NCBI RefSeq assembly: GCF_019710745.1 | Contig: NZ_JAHKJW010000005.1 | Coordinates: forward strand, 1-64,000 | Origin: Streptomyces beigongshangae | GTDB taxonomy: Bacteria; Actinomycetota; Actinomycetes; Streptomycetales; Streptomycetaceae | Direction: 5' to 3' | Length of the DNA stretch: 64,000 nucleotides | Part shown: positions 34,901 through 42,008 of the stretch, piece by piece | Layout: each line of letters starts with the position of its first letter | How positions within the stretch are numbered: the stretch's first letter is position 1 | Position numbers and translations under genes: made by a program | Notes under the pieces: generated by a model | The model's input: only the letters and a program-made list of their open reading frames with translations | Told to the model about the DNA's origin: nothing | Databases searched by the model: none

Positions 34901-36004
34901 GAGCTGAAGCGCATGGTCGGAGTACCGCTCACCGCGGACGACTTCGACTGGTCGCGGCTCGACGACCACCTGAAGATCACCTTCCGGATCGTCGACGAGC
35001 GGCGCCGCAAGCTGGCCGAGGACAAGGACCTGGAAGCCCTGAAACTGCGGCTGAGGCCGAAGGCGCGCCAGGCGATCTCGCAGGCCGCCGCGGCGACCGC
35101 CGAGCGCCACGGCGGGGAGTCCCTGGAGCGTTCGGGGCTGACCGACTGGACCATCGGCTCCCTGACCCGCGTCTTCGAGACGCGCCGGGCCGGCCAGCCG
35201 GTGAAGGCGTACCCGGCCCTCGTGGACGACGGACCGGAGGCGGACACCGTCTCCGTACGCCTCTTCGACACCGAGGCCGAACAGCAGCAGGCGATGTGGA
35301 AGGGCACCCGGCGGCTCATCCTGCGCAACATCCCGGTGAATCCGGCGAAGTTCGCGTCGGACAAGCTGACGAACGCCCAGAAGCTCGCCCTGTCCGCGAA
35401 CCCGCACGGGTCGGTCCAGGCCCTGTTCGACGACTGCGCCACGGCCGCCGCGGACAAGCTGATCGGTGATTTCGGGGGCCCGGCCTGGGACGAGGAGTCG
35501 TACCGGAAGCTGTACGAGAGGGTGCGCGCGGAGATCGTCGACACGACGGTCCGCACGGTCGGTCAGGTCGAACAGGTGCTGGCCGCCTGGCACGCCTGCG
35601 AGCGCCGCCTGAAGGGCGTACGGAGTCCTGTGCTGCTCGCGAACCTGGCGGACGTACGGACGCAGCTGGACGCCCTCGTACGGCCCGGCTTCGTCACGGC
35701 GACGGGCCTGCGGCGGCTGCCGGACCTGATGCGCTACCTGGTCGCGGCGGACCGCCGGCTCCAGCAGATGCCGGCCAACGCCCAGCGGGACACCAGCCGC
35801 ATGGAGAAGGTCCACGAGATGCAGGACGAGTACGCCTGGCTGCTTGAGCAGCTGCCGCAGGGCCGGCCCGTCCCCTCCTCCGTCCTGGACATCCGCTGGA
35901 TGATCGAGGAGCTGCGGGTCAGCTACTTCGCGCACGCGCTGGGCACGGCGTACCCCGTCTCCGACAAGCGCATCGTGAAGGCGATCGACGCGGCCGCACC
36001 GTGA
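31997..36004 (+). CDS. hrpA: ATP-dependent RNA helicase HrpA
   Basis: A 1335-residue DEAH-box helicase starting at ATG 31997 (MSTHPAPAL). Motif I is GETGSGKTTQ (residues 100-109). TQPRRIAA, the DEAH box (IDEAHERSLN), SAT, and TNVAETSLTVPGI follow, with QRKGRCGR in motif VI. The helicase-associated and OB-fold domains follow, then the HrpA-specific DUF3418 C-terminal region. Length matches full-length bacterial HrpA (about 1300). A Gly/Ser insert lies near residues 645-665. In E. coli, HrpA acts on stalled translation complexes. Single gene; a tRNA-Asp follows. Confidence 0.95.
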   Translation: MSTHPAPALGDLAPRLAELSLRDAHRLGRRLEGARRIRKPEARAAVTAEIEAEVAKGEARMAERRGRVPAVTYPEQLPVSQKKDEIAAAIRDHQVVIVAGETGSGKTTQIPKICLELGRGVRGMIGHTQPRRIAARTVAERVAEELDTPLGEAVGWKVRFTDQVNPQGTFVKLMTDGILLAEVQTDRELRAYDTIIIDEAHERSLNIDFLLGYLAQLLPKRPDLKVVITSATIDPERFSRHFGDAPIVEVSGRTYPVEVRYRPLLEEEGDDADRDQITAICDAVEELQGEGKGDILVFLSGEREIRDTADALTKKNYRFTEVLPLYARLSHAEQHRVFQPHTGRRIVLATNVAETSLTVPGIKYVIDPGTARISRYSHRTKVQRLPIEAISQASANQRKGRCGRTSDGICIRLYSEDDFLSRPEFTDAEILRTNLASVILQMTAAGLGEIEKFPFIDPPDHRNIRDGVQLLQELNALDPAEKDPRKRLTETGRKLSQLPVDPRLARMVLEADRNGCVREVMVIAAALSIQDPRERPADKQTQADQQHARFKDETSDFLAYLNLWRYVREQQKERGSSSFRRMCKQEYLNFLRIREWQDIYTQLRTVAKQMGIHLNEDDAPEKQIHLSLLAGLLSHIGMKDVKESGGGTGTGKDGGREGGRSSSKNEYVGARNAKFAIFPGSALFKKPPRFVMSAELVETSRLWARVNARIEPEWIEPLAEHLLKRTYSEPHWEKDQAAVMAYEKVTLYGVPIVVQRKVNYGRIDPETSRELFIRNALVEGDWRTHHKFFADNRRLLTEVEELEHRARRRDILVDDDTLFDFYEERVPAHVVSGAHFDSWWKHKRKEEPELLDFERSMLIRESAGAVTKDDYPDAWRQGRLKFRVTYQFEPGADADGVTVHIPLQVLNQVTDEGFEWQIPGLREQVVTELIRSLPKPIRRNYVPAPDFAQRFLAQTVPLQEPLTAAMARELKRMVGVPLTADDFDWSRLDDHLKITFRIVDERRRKLAEDKDLEALKLRLRPKARQAISQAAAATAERHGGESLERSGLTDWTIGSLTRVFETRRAGQPVKAYPALVDDGPEADTVSVRLFDTEAEQQQAMWKGTRRLILRNIPVNPAKFASDKLTNAQKLALSANPHGSVQALFDDCATAAADKLIGDFGGPAWDEESYRKLYERVRAEIVDTTVRTVGQVEQVLAAWHACERRLKGVRSPVLLANLADVRTQLDALVRPGFVTATGLRRLPDLMRYLVAADRRLQQMPANAQRDTSRMEKVHEMQDEYAWLLEQLPQGRPVPSSVLDIRWMIEELRVSYFAHALGTAYPVSDKRIVKAIDAAAP

Positions 36005-36097
36005 CGGCGTCCGCACACCGGGTGAGTTCGCCCAGGGGGCCAACCCTCCTGTAGAGTCCTGTCTCGCAGCGCAACGCAAGATCGCACTGCGAAACAA

Positions 36098-36172
36098 GGT
36101 CCTGTGGAGCAGTTTGGAGTGCTCGCCACCCTGTCAAGGTGGAGGCCGCGGGTTCAAATCCCGTCAGGACCG
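36098..36172 (+). tRNA. tRNA-Asp (GTC), second copy
   Basis: Identical in sequence to the tRNA-Asp at 30300, with its own upstream region (TAGAGT at 36052-36057 is a plausible -10 box). No CCA encoded. Confidence 0.95.
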
Positions 36173-36184
36173 CAGAAGAAGAAC

Positions 36185-36220
36185 AGAAGGCCCCGTATCC
36201 ACCAGGATGCGGGGCCTTCT
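36185..36220 (+). terminator. Terminator after tRNA-Asp
   Basis: AGAAGGCCCCG and CGGGGCCTTCT form the stem, with a 14-nt interior that can pair further (TATCC/GGATG). Confidence 0.8.
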
Positions 36221-36457
36221 GCATGCGCCCGCGCGGGCTCGGGCCCTCCGGGCTCGGGTCCTGCGGACGCGCGGCGAACGGCATGGCTCACAAGAGGCGC
36301 GGAGGACGGCGCGACCTGCCCTCTCCGGGCCGTGACCGAGCAACATCCGCACCACGGACCCCCTGAACCCCGCCCGGCAACACACGGTCTTGACGCCGTC
36401 ACATTCCGCACGTACTCAGAAACAAGAACAGGACTCCAGCCCTCACCGGAGGTGACC

Positions 36458-36679
36458 ATGGCGGCGACAGCCCGGCATGAGACGCGAGCACTCCTCCGCG
36501 CCCACCTGTCGGCCGCCTCCGGCCATCCCCACAGAACGAAGCACTGCCCCGTCTGCCACCGCCTCCTGCGCCTGGCCTCGGCCTCGGAGGACACCCGGGG
36601 AACGGGAGGCACGGGAGGCACAGAGGGCGCACAGGGCGCCGAAGGCGTCCCGGAGGACGGCAGCCCCGCCCCGGCGTGA
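36458..36679 (+). CDS. Small protein with CPVCH motif (DUF6274-like)
   Basis: A 73-residue protein starting at ATG 36458 behind an excellent GGAGGTGACC. The conserved part is residues 1-42: ARHETRALLRAHLSAASG, then HCPVCHRLLRLA. The Cys-x2-Cys-His arrangement suggests a metal site, perhaps shared between two subunits. The C-terminal 30 residues are Gly/Thr/Glu-rich. I recall this as a Streptomyces-restricted family found beside bldC. No function is known. Confidence 0.75.
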   Translation: MAATARHETRALLRAHLSAASGHPHRTKHCPVCHRLLRLASASEDTRGTGGTGGTEGAQGAEGVPEDGSPAPA

Positions 36680-36978
36680 GCGGCCCGCCCACGCCAACTC
36701 CCCCTCGGGACAGCCCAGATGATCGGTCTCCCTTAGCGCAGGTGCACCACGGGCAACAAGGACCGGGACATGTGACGGGTGTCACCGCATAAGTTTTCAA
36801 ACCTGCGGAATTTACCCCCCACCTACAACAGGTCAATTTAATATGTGCAATTGCACTCTGCCCCGGAGTGTCCCCCAGCCGATCCGACAGCTCCGCCCGG
36901 ACTGCGGCAAGACCGCTCACAGACCGGTCCGGTAGGTGCACACCAGGCACGCACACCCGATGACCAGCGCACAAAAAA
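36680..36978. other. Intergenic region, no supported gene
   Basis: AT-richer around 36785-36845. An ATG at 36843 opens a 30-codon frame with three cysteines near its start and middle, but it lacks a Shine-Dalgarno site. I see no other signal until the bldC terminator. Confidence 0.4.
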
Positions 36979-37012
36979 GATCGCGCCGGACTCGGCGGAG
37001 TCCGGCGCGATC
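36979..37012 (-). terminator. bldC: Intrinsic terminator of bldC
   Basis: On the minus strand the stem GATCGCGCCGGACT with AGTCCGGCGCGATC is followed by TTTTTT, a textbook Rho-independent terminator 148 bp after the bldC stop codon. Confidence 0.92.
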
Positions 37013-37159
37013 CACGACGCACCCATGGCGCTGATGGTTCCCGGTCGGGCGTGGACCCCGTTGGGGCGGGATCCGCGTCGCGTGAAGCTTGGGCCAGGGC
37101 CTGCCGACAAGTTGGGGGAACCGCCGGAATGCCCTGCTATGGAGCTATGGAGTTGTTGT

Positions 37160-37366
37160 TCAGGCTTCGCTGCGCTGCTGCGGGATGCCCGCAAGCAGAG
37201 CGCGGACCTCGGCTTCGCGGTAACGGCGATGCCCGCCGAGCGTGCGGATCGACGTGAGCTTGCCGGCCTTCGCCCACCGCGTGACCGTCTTCGGGTCCAC
37301 GCGGAACATCGTGGCGACCTCAGCCGGGGTCAGCAGCGGCTCGGCATCAGGGGTGCGAGCGGTCAT
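37160..37366 (-). CDS. bldC: BldC developmental transcriptional regulator
   Basis: A 68-residue protein that is almost entirely a MerR-like winged helix: LLTPAEVATMFRVDPKTVTRWA, then GKLTSIRTLGGHRRYREAEV. It lacks the MerR dimerisation helix. BldC binds head-to-tail to direct repeats and controls entry into development in Streptomyces. Start ATG 37366 follows CGAGGAGG at ideal spacing. The 5' region carries a hairpin just before the SD and a larger inverted repeat further up (see findings). It is monocistronic, with its own terminator. Confidence 0.97.
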   Translation of the reverse strand: MTARTPDAEPLLTPAEVATMFRVDPKTVTRWAKAGKLTSIRTLGGHRRYREAEVRALLAGIPQQRSEA

Positions 37367-37382
37367 GAGCGGCCTCCTCGGG

Positions 37383-37404
37383 AGAACCGAACCTTCTCGG
37401 TTCT
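37383..37404 (-). promoter_or_regulatory. bldC: Inverted repeat in the bldC leader, next to the ribosome binding site
   Basis: AGAACCGA-N6-TCGGTTCT, a perfect 8-bp stem, ends 17 bp before the bldC start codon and lies directly before CGAGGAGG. It could be an operator or a leader-RNA hairpin near the SD. Confidence 0.6.
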
Positions 37405-37886
37405 TTCCTCTAAATTCTGCACCTTGACCCGCGTTGCCCGAAATGGCGGATGCGGGTCGAGTCGGTTATAGGACGAACGGCTTGTCCTCGGCACTACAAC
37501 TACACCATCCGTCCAGCCACGTCGGCCAAACCGATGGAATTGCCCTCCCAGGTGTTCATCAGCGACGGAAGCCGATGGACCATGCCATAGCGGACAGTCA
37601 CGCCACTGTGACGATCAGTCACACTGGCGTTCAGGAGTCACGAGACCCCCTAAAGCACGCAATGCCGAGATTCCACCCATACGCAGGCAGAGGGAGCCCT
37701 CCCCGGACTCCTTGTCCTATTTTGGCATGAGGAGGGGCGTTGGGCGCAAGGTCCGTGTTAGTGCTGTCCGTCACGCTTACCCCGTACGACCCGGATCGGG
37801 ACTTACGTCCTGGGCACGGCATGACGCAGCGGAGTCATCATCTCAAGAACGGGGCGTGCGGCGTCCCAAGGGCGGTGTGTACGGCC
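37405..37886. other. Long bldC upstream region
   Basis: About 480 bp with no well-supported gene; a 98-codon plus-strand frame at 37434-37730 lacks codon bias and an SD. It contains an inverted repeat at 37601-37629 (CGCCACTGTGAC, spacer GATCA, GTCACACTGGCG; one mismatch). The bldC promoter probably lies near 37405-37450, where TTTAGA and GTCAAG occur on the minus strand. Confidence 0.5.
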
Positions 37887-38753
37887 TCAGTTCGCCGAGC
37901 GGCGGTCCCTGACCGACCGCCAGCGTTCCACGAGCCGGCCGTACGCCTCGCCCGCGCCGGCCCCGTCGCCCGTGCGCAGCGCCTCGATGCCCGCGGCGAC
38001 GTCCGCGGCGGAGTGGTCGCCGTCGAGCTCCCCGACGGGCAGGACGTGCACGAGGCCGCCGTAGTCCAGTTCCACGAGCGAGCGCGGGTGGAACTCCTCC
38101 AGCCAACGGCCCACGTCCACCAGGCCGTCGATGAGCGGCCCCTCGTCGAGGGTGTCCCGCAGCGTCCGCAGGGCCCGCGCCACCCGCCGCCGCGCCTGCA
38201 CCATCGGCGTGCGGTAGCGGAGCACGGGAGCGTCCTCCCCGGCCCGTGAACCGCCCCCGGAGCCCGCCCCCTTGTCGAACTCCCGCTCCTCGTCCGAGAC
38301 GAGCACGAACCAGTTCAGCGGAACCTGCCACGTCGAGGTGCGGATCCAGGGCCGGGCGTCGGGGTTGCGGCTCAGCCAGCGCTCGTAGTCCTGGGCCGCC
38401 TGACGGCGCACGAGCTCCGGCAGCGCCGCGTCCAGGACGGGCGCCGGCAGCTCCTGCGCGAGGTCGCCCAGTGCCTCCCAGCCGCGCAGCCGGGTCCGCC
38501 AGGGACACACGCACAGCACGCCGTCCACCTCCGTGACGAACGCGTCGCCGCTCTCGTGCACCGGCACCGGGACCGGCGGCACGGGCAGCAGGTCGGCCAG
38601 CGAACGGCGCAGCTCGTCCTGGTACGAGGGACGGCCGGACCGGCGCGCGTAGCGGGCCCAGTGGCCGCGCTCCGGCTCCGGGAAGGCCGCGAGGGGCTCG
38701 TACACCCGGAGGTAGGACGCGTACGGGACGATCAACGAGGACACCTTGGGCAC
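37887..38753 (-). CDS. Conserved actinobacterial protein, unknown function
   Basis: A 288-residue protein starting at GTG 38753 (VPKVSSLIVPYASYLRVYEPL) behind GGAGGGAG at 5 nt. It looks soluble and mixed alpha/beta, with no signal peptide. Notable stretches are HWARYARRSGR, GVLCVCPWRTRLRGWEALGDL, and the predicted amphipathic helix RRRVARALRTLRDTL. I cannot assign a family. It is divergent from vdh across 231 bp and follows bldC in the genus-conserved order. Confidence 0.7.
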   Translation of the reverse strand: MPKVSSLIVPYASYLRVYEPLAAFPEPERGHWARYARRSGRPSYQDELRRSLADLLPVPPVPVPVHESGDAFVTEVDGVLCVCPWRTRLRGWEALGDLAQELPAPVLDAALPELVRRQAAQDYERWLSRNPDARPWIRTSTWQVPLNWFVLVSDEEREFDKGAGSGGGSRAGEDAPVLRYRTPMVQARRRVARALRTLRDTLDEGPLIDGLVDVGRWLEEFHPRSLVELDYGGLVHVLPVGELDGDHSAADVAAGIEALRTGDGAGAGEAYGRLVERWRSVRDRRSAN

Positions 38754-38984
38754 GCTTGCTCCCTCCCCAGCCGGTCCGGTGGAAAACCGCGGGCCACGCC
38801 CGCGGGCGCGCGGGAAATCACGGCAAATCGTCCCACGCCCCCCGCGACCGTACTCCGGGAGGGGGTGATCCCGACCACTGCGCCGATGGCGGTCGCGCGC
38901 AGGCCCTAATCTCGTGCCACACGGACCCCCGCCACCCGTACGAGGGCCGCCCCGCCCGCCGCTCTTTACCTGGGAGTCACCACC

Positions 38985-40076
38985 GTGACCGACGTAACCG
39001 GCAGCCCCGACGACGTGCTGCACACCCTGTTCCGGTCGGACCAGGGAGGCCATGAGCAGGTCGTGCTCTGCCAGGACCGCGCCACCGGCCTCAAGGCCGT
39101 CATCGCCCTCCACTCGACCGCCCTGGGCCCCGCCCTCGGCGGCACCCGCTTCTACCCGTACGCGAGCGAGGAGGCGGCCGTCGCGGACGCGCTGAACCTC
39201 TCGCGCGGGATGTCGTACAAGAACGCCATGGCCGGTCTCGACCACGGCGGCGGCAAGGCCGTGATCATCGGTGACCCCGAGCAGGTCAAGACCGAGGAAC
39301 TGCTCCTCGCCTACGGCCGTTTCGTGGCCTCCCTGGGCGGGCGGTACGTGACCGCGTGCGACGTCGGCACCTACGTGGCCGACATGGACGTCGTGGCGCG
39401 CGAGTGCCGCTGGACGACCGGGCGCTCCCCCGAGAACGGCGGCGCGGGCGACTCCTCCGTCCTCACCGCCTTCGGGGTCTTCCAGGGCATGCGGGCCTCC
39501 GCGCAGCACCTGTGGGGCGATCCCTCGTTGCGCGGCCGCGCGGTCGGGATCGCGGGCGTCGGCAAGGTGGGCCGCCACCTGGTGGAGCACCTGCTGGAGG
39601 ACGGCGCCCGGGTCGTGATCGCGGACGTGCGCCAGGACGCCGTGGGCCGCATCGTCGACAGGTACCCCTCCGTGGAGGTCGCCGCCGACACCGAGCGGCT
39701 GATCCGGACCGAGGGACTCGACGTCTACGCCCCCTGCGCGCTCGGCGGCGCCCTGAACGACGACTCCGTGGCGGAGCTGACCGCGGGGATCGTCTGCGGC
39801 GCCGCCAACAACCAGCTGGCGCACCCGGGCGTGGAGAAGGACCTGGCCGACCGCGGGATCCTCTACGCGCCGGACTACGTGGTGAACGCGGGCGGTGTCA
39901 TCCAGGTCGCCGACGAGCTCCACGGCTTCGACTTCGACCGGTGCAGGGAGAAGGCCGCGAAGATCTTCGACACCACGCTGGCCATATTCGCTCGTGCGAA
40001 GGAGGACGGGATTCCGCCGGCCGCCGCGGCCGACCGGATCGCCGAGCACCGCATGGCGGAGGCCCGCCGCGCCTGA
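38985..40076 (+). CDS. vdh: Valine (branched-chain amino acid) dehydrogenase
   Basis: A 363-residue Glu/Leu/Phe/Val dehydrogenase. The substrate site is [10 protein letters not shown], with the catalytic lysine in [20 protein letters not shown] (written in part). The Asp/Thr motif is [14 protein letters not shown], and the NAD-binding motif is [17 protein letters not shown], followed by the acidic IADVRQD. It oxidatively deaminates valine, leucine and isoleucine to the 2-oxoacids with NAD, feeding acyl-CoA precursors for polyketides and odd/branched fatty acids. Start at GTG 38985. Followed by a strong hairpin. Confidence 0.93.
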   Translation: MTDVTGSPDDVLHTLFRSDQGGHEQVVLCQDRATGLKAVIALHSTALGPALGGTRFYPYASEEAAVADALNLSRGMSYKNAMAGLDHGGGKAVIIGDPEQVKTEELLLAYGRFVASLGGRYVTACDVGTYVADMDVVARECRWTTGRSPENGGAGDSSVLTAFGVFQGMRASAQHLWGDPSLRGRAVGIAGVGKVGRHLVEHLLEDGARVVIADVRQDAVGRIVDRYPSVEVAADTERLIRTEGLDVYAPCALGGALNDDSVAELTAGIVCGAANNQLAHPGVEKDLADRGILYAPDYVVNAGGVIQVADELHGFDFDRCREKAAKIFDTTLAIFARAKEDGIPPAAAADRIAEHRMAEARRA

Positions 40077-40105
40077 CGTCCGGAAGGCCGGGCCGGGCTT
40101 CGTCC

Positions 40106-40137
40106 GGACTCCTCCCGGAGGGGTCCGGGAGGAGTCC
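40106..40137 (+). terminator. Terminator hairpin after vdh
   Basis: GGACTCCTCCCGGA and TCCGGGAGGAGTCC form a perfect 14-bp stem 30 bp after the stop codon. Confidence 0.85.
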
Positions 40138-40433
40138 CGGAGGCGTTCGCGCGGCCTCGCGGGGTACCTGTCGGCGGGCGTGGGAGAGAACTCTCACGTC
40201 CGTCGGCGGGTCGCCCGCCCAGAAGAGGCTAAAATCGCGGTTGACCAGCGGGGACAGGGCACCTCGCAGGTCCTGGGCACACGCACGTCCTGCGGGCGAC
40301 GTACCGTATGGGCGTGGGCTCAGGTACCGTGGAAGCCCTACGGACCGGTCTCTCCACGGAGAGTCCGTTCCAGATCATGAACGCGTGTCAAGACTCTGGG
40401 GCCGTCGAGCCCCATATCCAAGGGGGTCGAGCC
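40138..40433 (+). other. Upstream region of the DUF3073 gene
   Basis: No gene seen. TTGACC at about 40240 and two TACCGT boxes (about 40303 and 40325) are promoter-like. The upstream region looks long (over 100 nt), with no clear structure I can name. Confidence 0.4.
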
Positions 40434-40685
40434 ATGGGGCGCGGCCGGGCAAAGGCCAAGCAGACGAAGGTCGCCCGCCAGCTGAAGTACAGCAGCGGCG
40501 GGACAGATCTGTCGCGTCTGGCCAATGAGCTGGGCGCTTCGACTTCGCAACAGCCGCCGAATGGCGAGCCGTTCGAGGACGACGACGAGGAAGACGACCC
40601 GTACGCCCAGTACGCGGATCTCTACAACGACGACGAGGACGAGGACGACGAGTCCGGTCCTGCGTCGCAACGCCGCGGGGCTTGA
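40434..40685 (+). CDS. DUF3073 domain-containing small protein
   Basis: An 83-residue protein starting at ATG 40434 behind AGGGGG. The conserved N-terminus MGRGRAKAKQTKVARQLKY is strongly basic and is followed by SSGGTDLSRLANEL. The C-terminal half is very acidic (EDDDEEDDPYAQYADLY, then DDEDEDDE). This charge-split layout defines the actinobacterial DUF3073 family; a nucleic-acid-associated role is plausible but untested. A classic terminator follows. Confidence 0.88.
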   Translation: MGRGRAKAKQTKVARQLKYSSGGTDLSRLANELGASTSQQPPNGEPFEDDDEEDDPYAQYADLYNDDEDEDDESGPASQRRGA

Positions 40686-40720
40686 CGCACCAGCTGCGCT
40701 CGTCGTTCTAGCTGCGCTTC

Positions 40721-40754
40721 ACCCGGTCCGGGGTTTTTTGCCGGACCGGGTTTT
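40721..40754 (+). terminator. Intrinsic terminator after the DUF3073 gene
   Basis: ACCCGGTCCGG, a T-rich loop, CCGGACCGGGT followed by TTT: stem plus U-tract. Confidence 0.9.
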
Positions 40755-40794
40755 GTGCATGCCGCTCCGCGGGGAGCGCCGGCTTACTTGCTGC

Positions 40795-40842
40795 GGTCCG
40801 GTCGGGCGCGGGCGGGTCGCGCAGTCCCCCGCGCCCCTGACG
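40795..40842. repeat. Dispersed GC-rich intergenic element (copy)
   Basis: GTCGGGCGCGGGCGGGTCGC, then GCAGTCCCCCGCGCCCCTGA and CGGGG. Convergent gap between the DUF3073 gene and purM. Confidence 0.65.
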
Positions 40843-40875
40843 GGGCCCCGCCCTCCTGACGGGGCGGGCGTCCTC

Positions 40876-41949
40876 CTAGGCCGCGTAGTCGCCGGTCAGG
40901 GTCGCGCCCGTCCCGTGGGTGCCGCGGTCCGTGATCTCTCCTGCCACCCATGCCTCCACGCCGCGGTCCGCCAGTGTGGCCAGGGCCGTGTCCGTGGAGT
41001 CCGCCGGGACGATCGCGATCATGCCCACGCCCATGTTGAGGGTCTTTTCCAGCTCCAGGCGCTCCACCCGGCCCGTGGTGCCGACGAGGTCGAAGACCGG
41101 GGCCGGGGTCCAGGTGGCGCGGTCGACGGTCGCGTGGAGGTGGTCCGGGACCACCCGGGCCAGGTTGGCCGCGAGACCGCCGCCCGTGATGTGCGAGTAC
41201 GCGTGCACGTCGGTCGTACGGGTCAGCGCCAGGCAGTCCAGCGAGTAGATCTTCGTGGGCTCCAGGAGTTCCTCGCCGAGCGTCCGCCCGAACTCCGCGA
41301 CGTGCTGGTCGAGCTTCAGCCCCGCGCGGTCGAAGAGGACGTGCCGGACGAGCGAGTACCCGTTCGAGTGAAGACCGGAGGACGCCATGGCGATCACCGC
41401 GTCACCCGTACGGATACGGTCCGCGCCCAGGAGCCGGTCGGCCTCCACGACGCCCGTACCGGCGCCGGCGACGTCGAAGTCGTCCGGGCCCAGCAGACCG
41501 GGGTGTTCGGCCGTCTCGCCGCCCACCAGGGCGCAGCCCGCCAGGACACAGCCTTCGGCGATGCCCTTCACGATGGCGGCCACGCGCTCCGGGTGGACCT
41601 TGCCGACACAGATGTAGTCGGTCATGAAGAGCGGCTCGGCGCCGCACACCACGATGTCGTCCATGACCATCGCGACCAGGTCGTGGCCGATGGTGTCGTA
41701 CACGCCCAGCCGCCGGGCCAGGTCGACCTTCGTGCCCACGCCGTCCGTGGCGGAGGCGAGCAGCGGGCGCTCGTACCGCTTGAGGGCGGAGGCGTCGAAG
41801 AGGCCGGCGAAACCGCCCAGGCCGCCAAGGCCCGCGACTTCAGCGCGCTGCGTCTTCTTCACCCACTCCTTCATCAGTTCGACGGCGCGGTCGCCCGCTT
41901 CGATGTCGACGCCCGCGGCTGCGTAGCTGGCACCGGTTGTCTCAGACAT
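40876..41949 (-). CDS. purM: Phosphoribosylformylglycinamidine cyclo-ligase (AIR synthetase)
   Basis: A 357-residue AIR synthetase: ATP-dependent ring closure of FGAM to AIR, the fifth step of purine synthesis. Family motifs: LLASATDGVGTKVDLA, DIVVCGAEPLFMTDYI, ALVGGETAEHPG, ASSGLHSNGYSL and HITGGGLAANLARV. Start ATG 41949 (MSETTGASY). It lies 59 bp downstream of purF on the same strand, with no terminator between, so the two are probably one transcript. Confidence 0.97.
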   Translation of the reverse strand: MSETTGASYAAAGVDIEAGDRAVELMKEWVKKTQRAEVAGLGGLGGFAGLFDASALKRYERPLLASATDGVGTKVDLARRLGVYDTIGHDLVAMVMDDIVVCGAEPLFMTDYICVGKVHPERVAAIVKGIAEGCVLAGCALVGGETAEHPGLLGPDDFDVAGAGTGVVEADRLLGADRIRTGDAVIAMASSGLHSNGYSLVRHVLFDRAGLKLDQHVAEFGRTLGEELLEPTKIYSLDCLALTRTTDVHAYSHITGGGLAANLARVVPDHLHATVDRATWTPAPVFDLVGTTGRVERLELEKTLNMGVGMIAIVPADSTDTALATLADRGVEAWVAGEITDRGTHGTGATLTGDYAA

Positions 41950-42008
41950 GAGGTGAGGACTTTCGTGTCGTACAGCGGTGTTGCTGCGGGGTCTGTTGCT
42001 GCGGGGTC

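Noticed and set aside
31802..36097. A 1431-codon open frame antisense to hrpA
   Set aside because: Mirror frame of a GC-rich gene; composition is Leu/Arg/Val/Asp-rich without structure, whereas the plus-strand frame has all helicase motifs.
36843..36935. 30-codon frame (begins MCNCTLP) downstream of the CPVCH protein gene
   Set aside because: No ribosome binding site and no recognisable features; the Cys-rich start may be chance.
37434..37730. 98-codon plus-strand frame upstream of bldC
   Set aside because: No Shine-Dalgarno site, weak third-position GC, His/Pro/Ser-rich translation; overlaps the inverted repeat.
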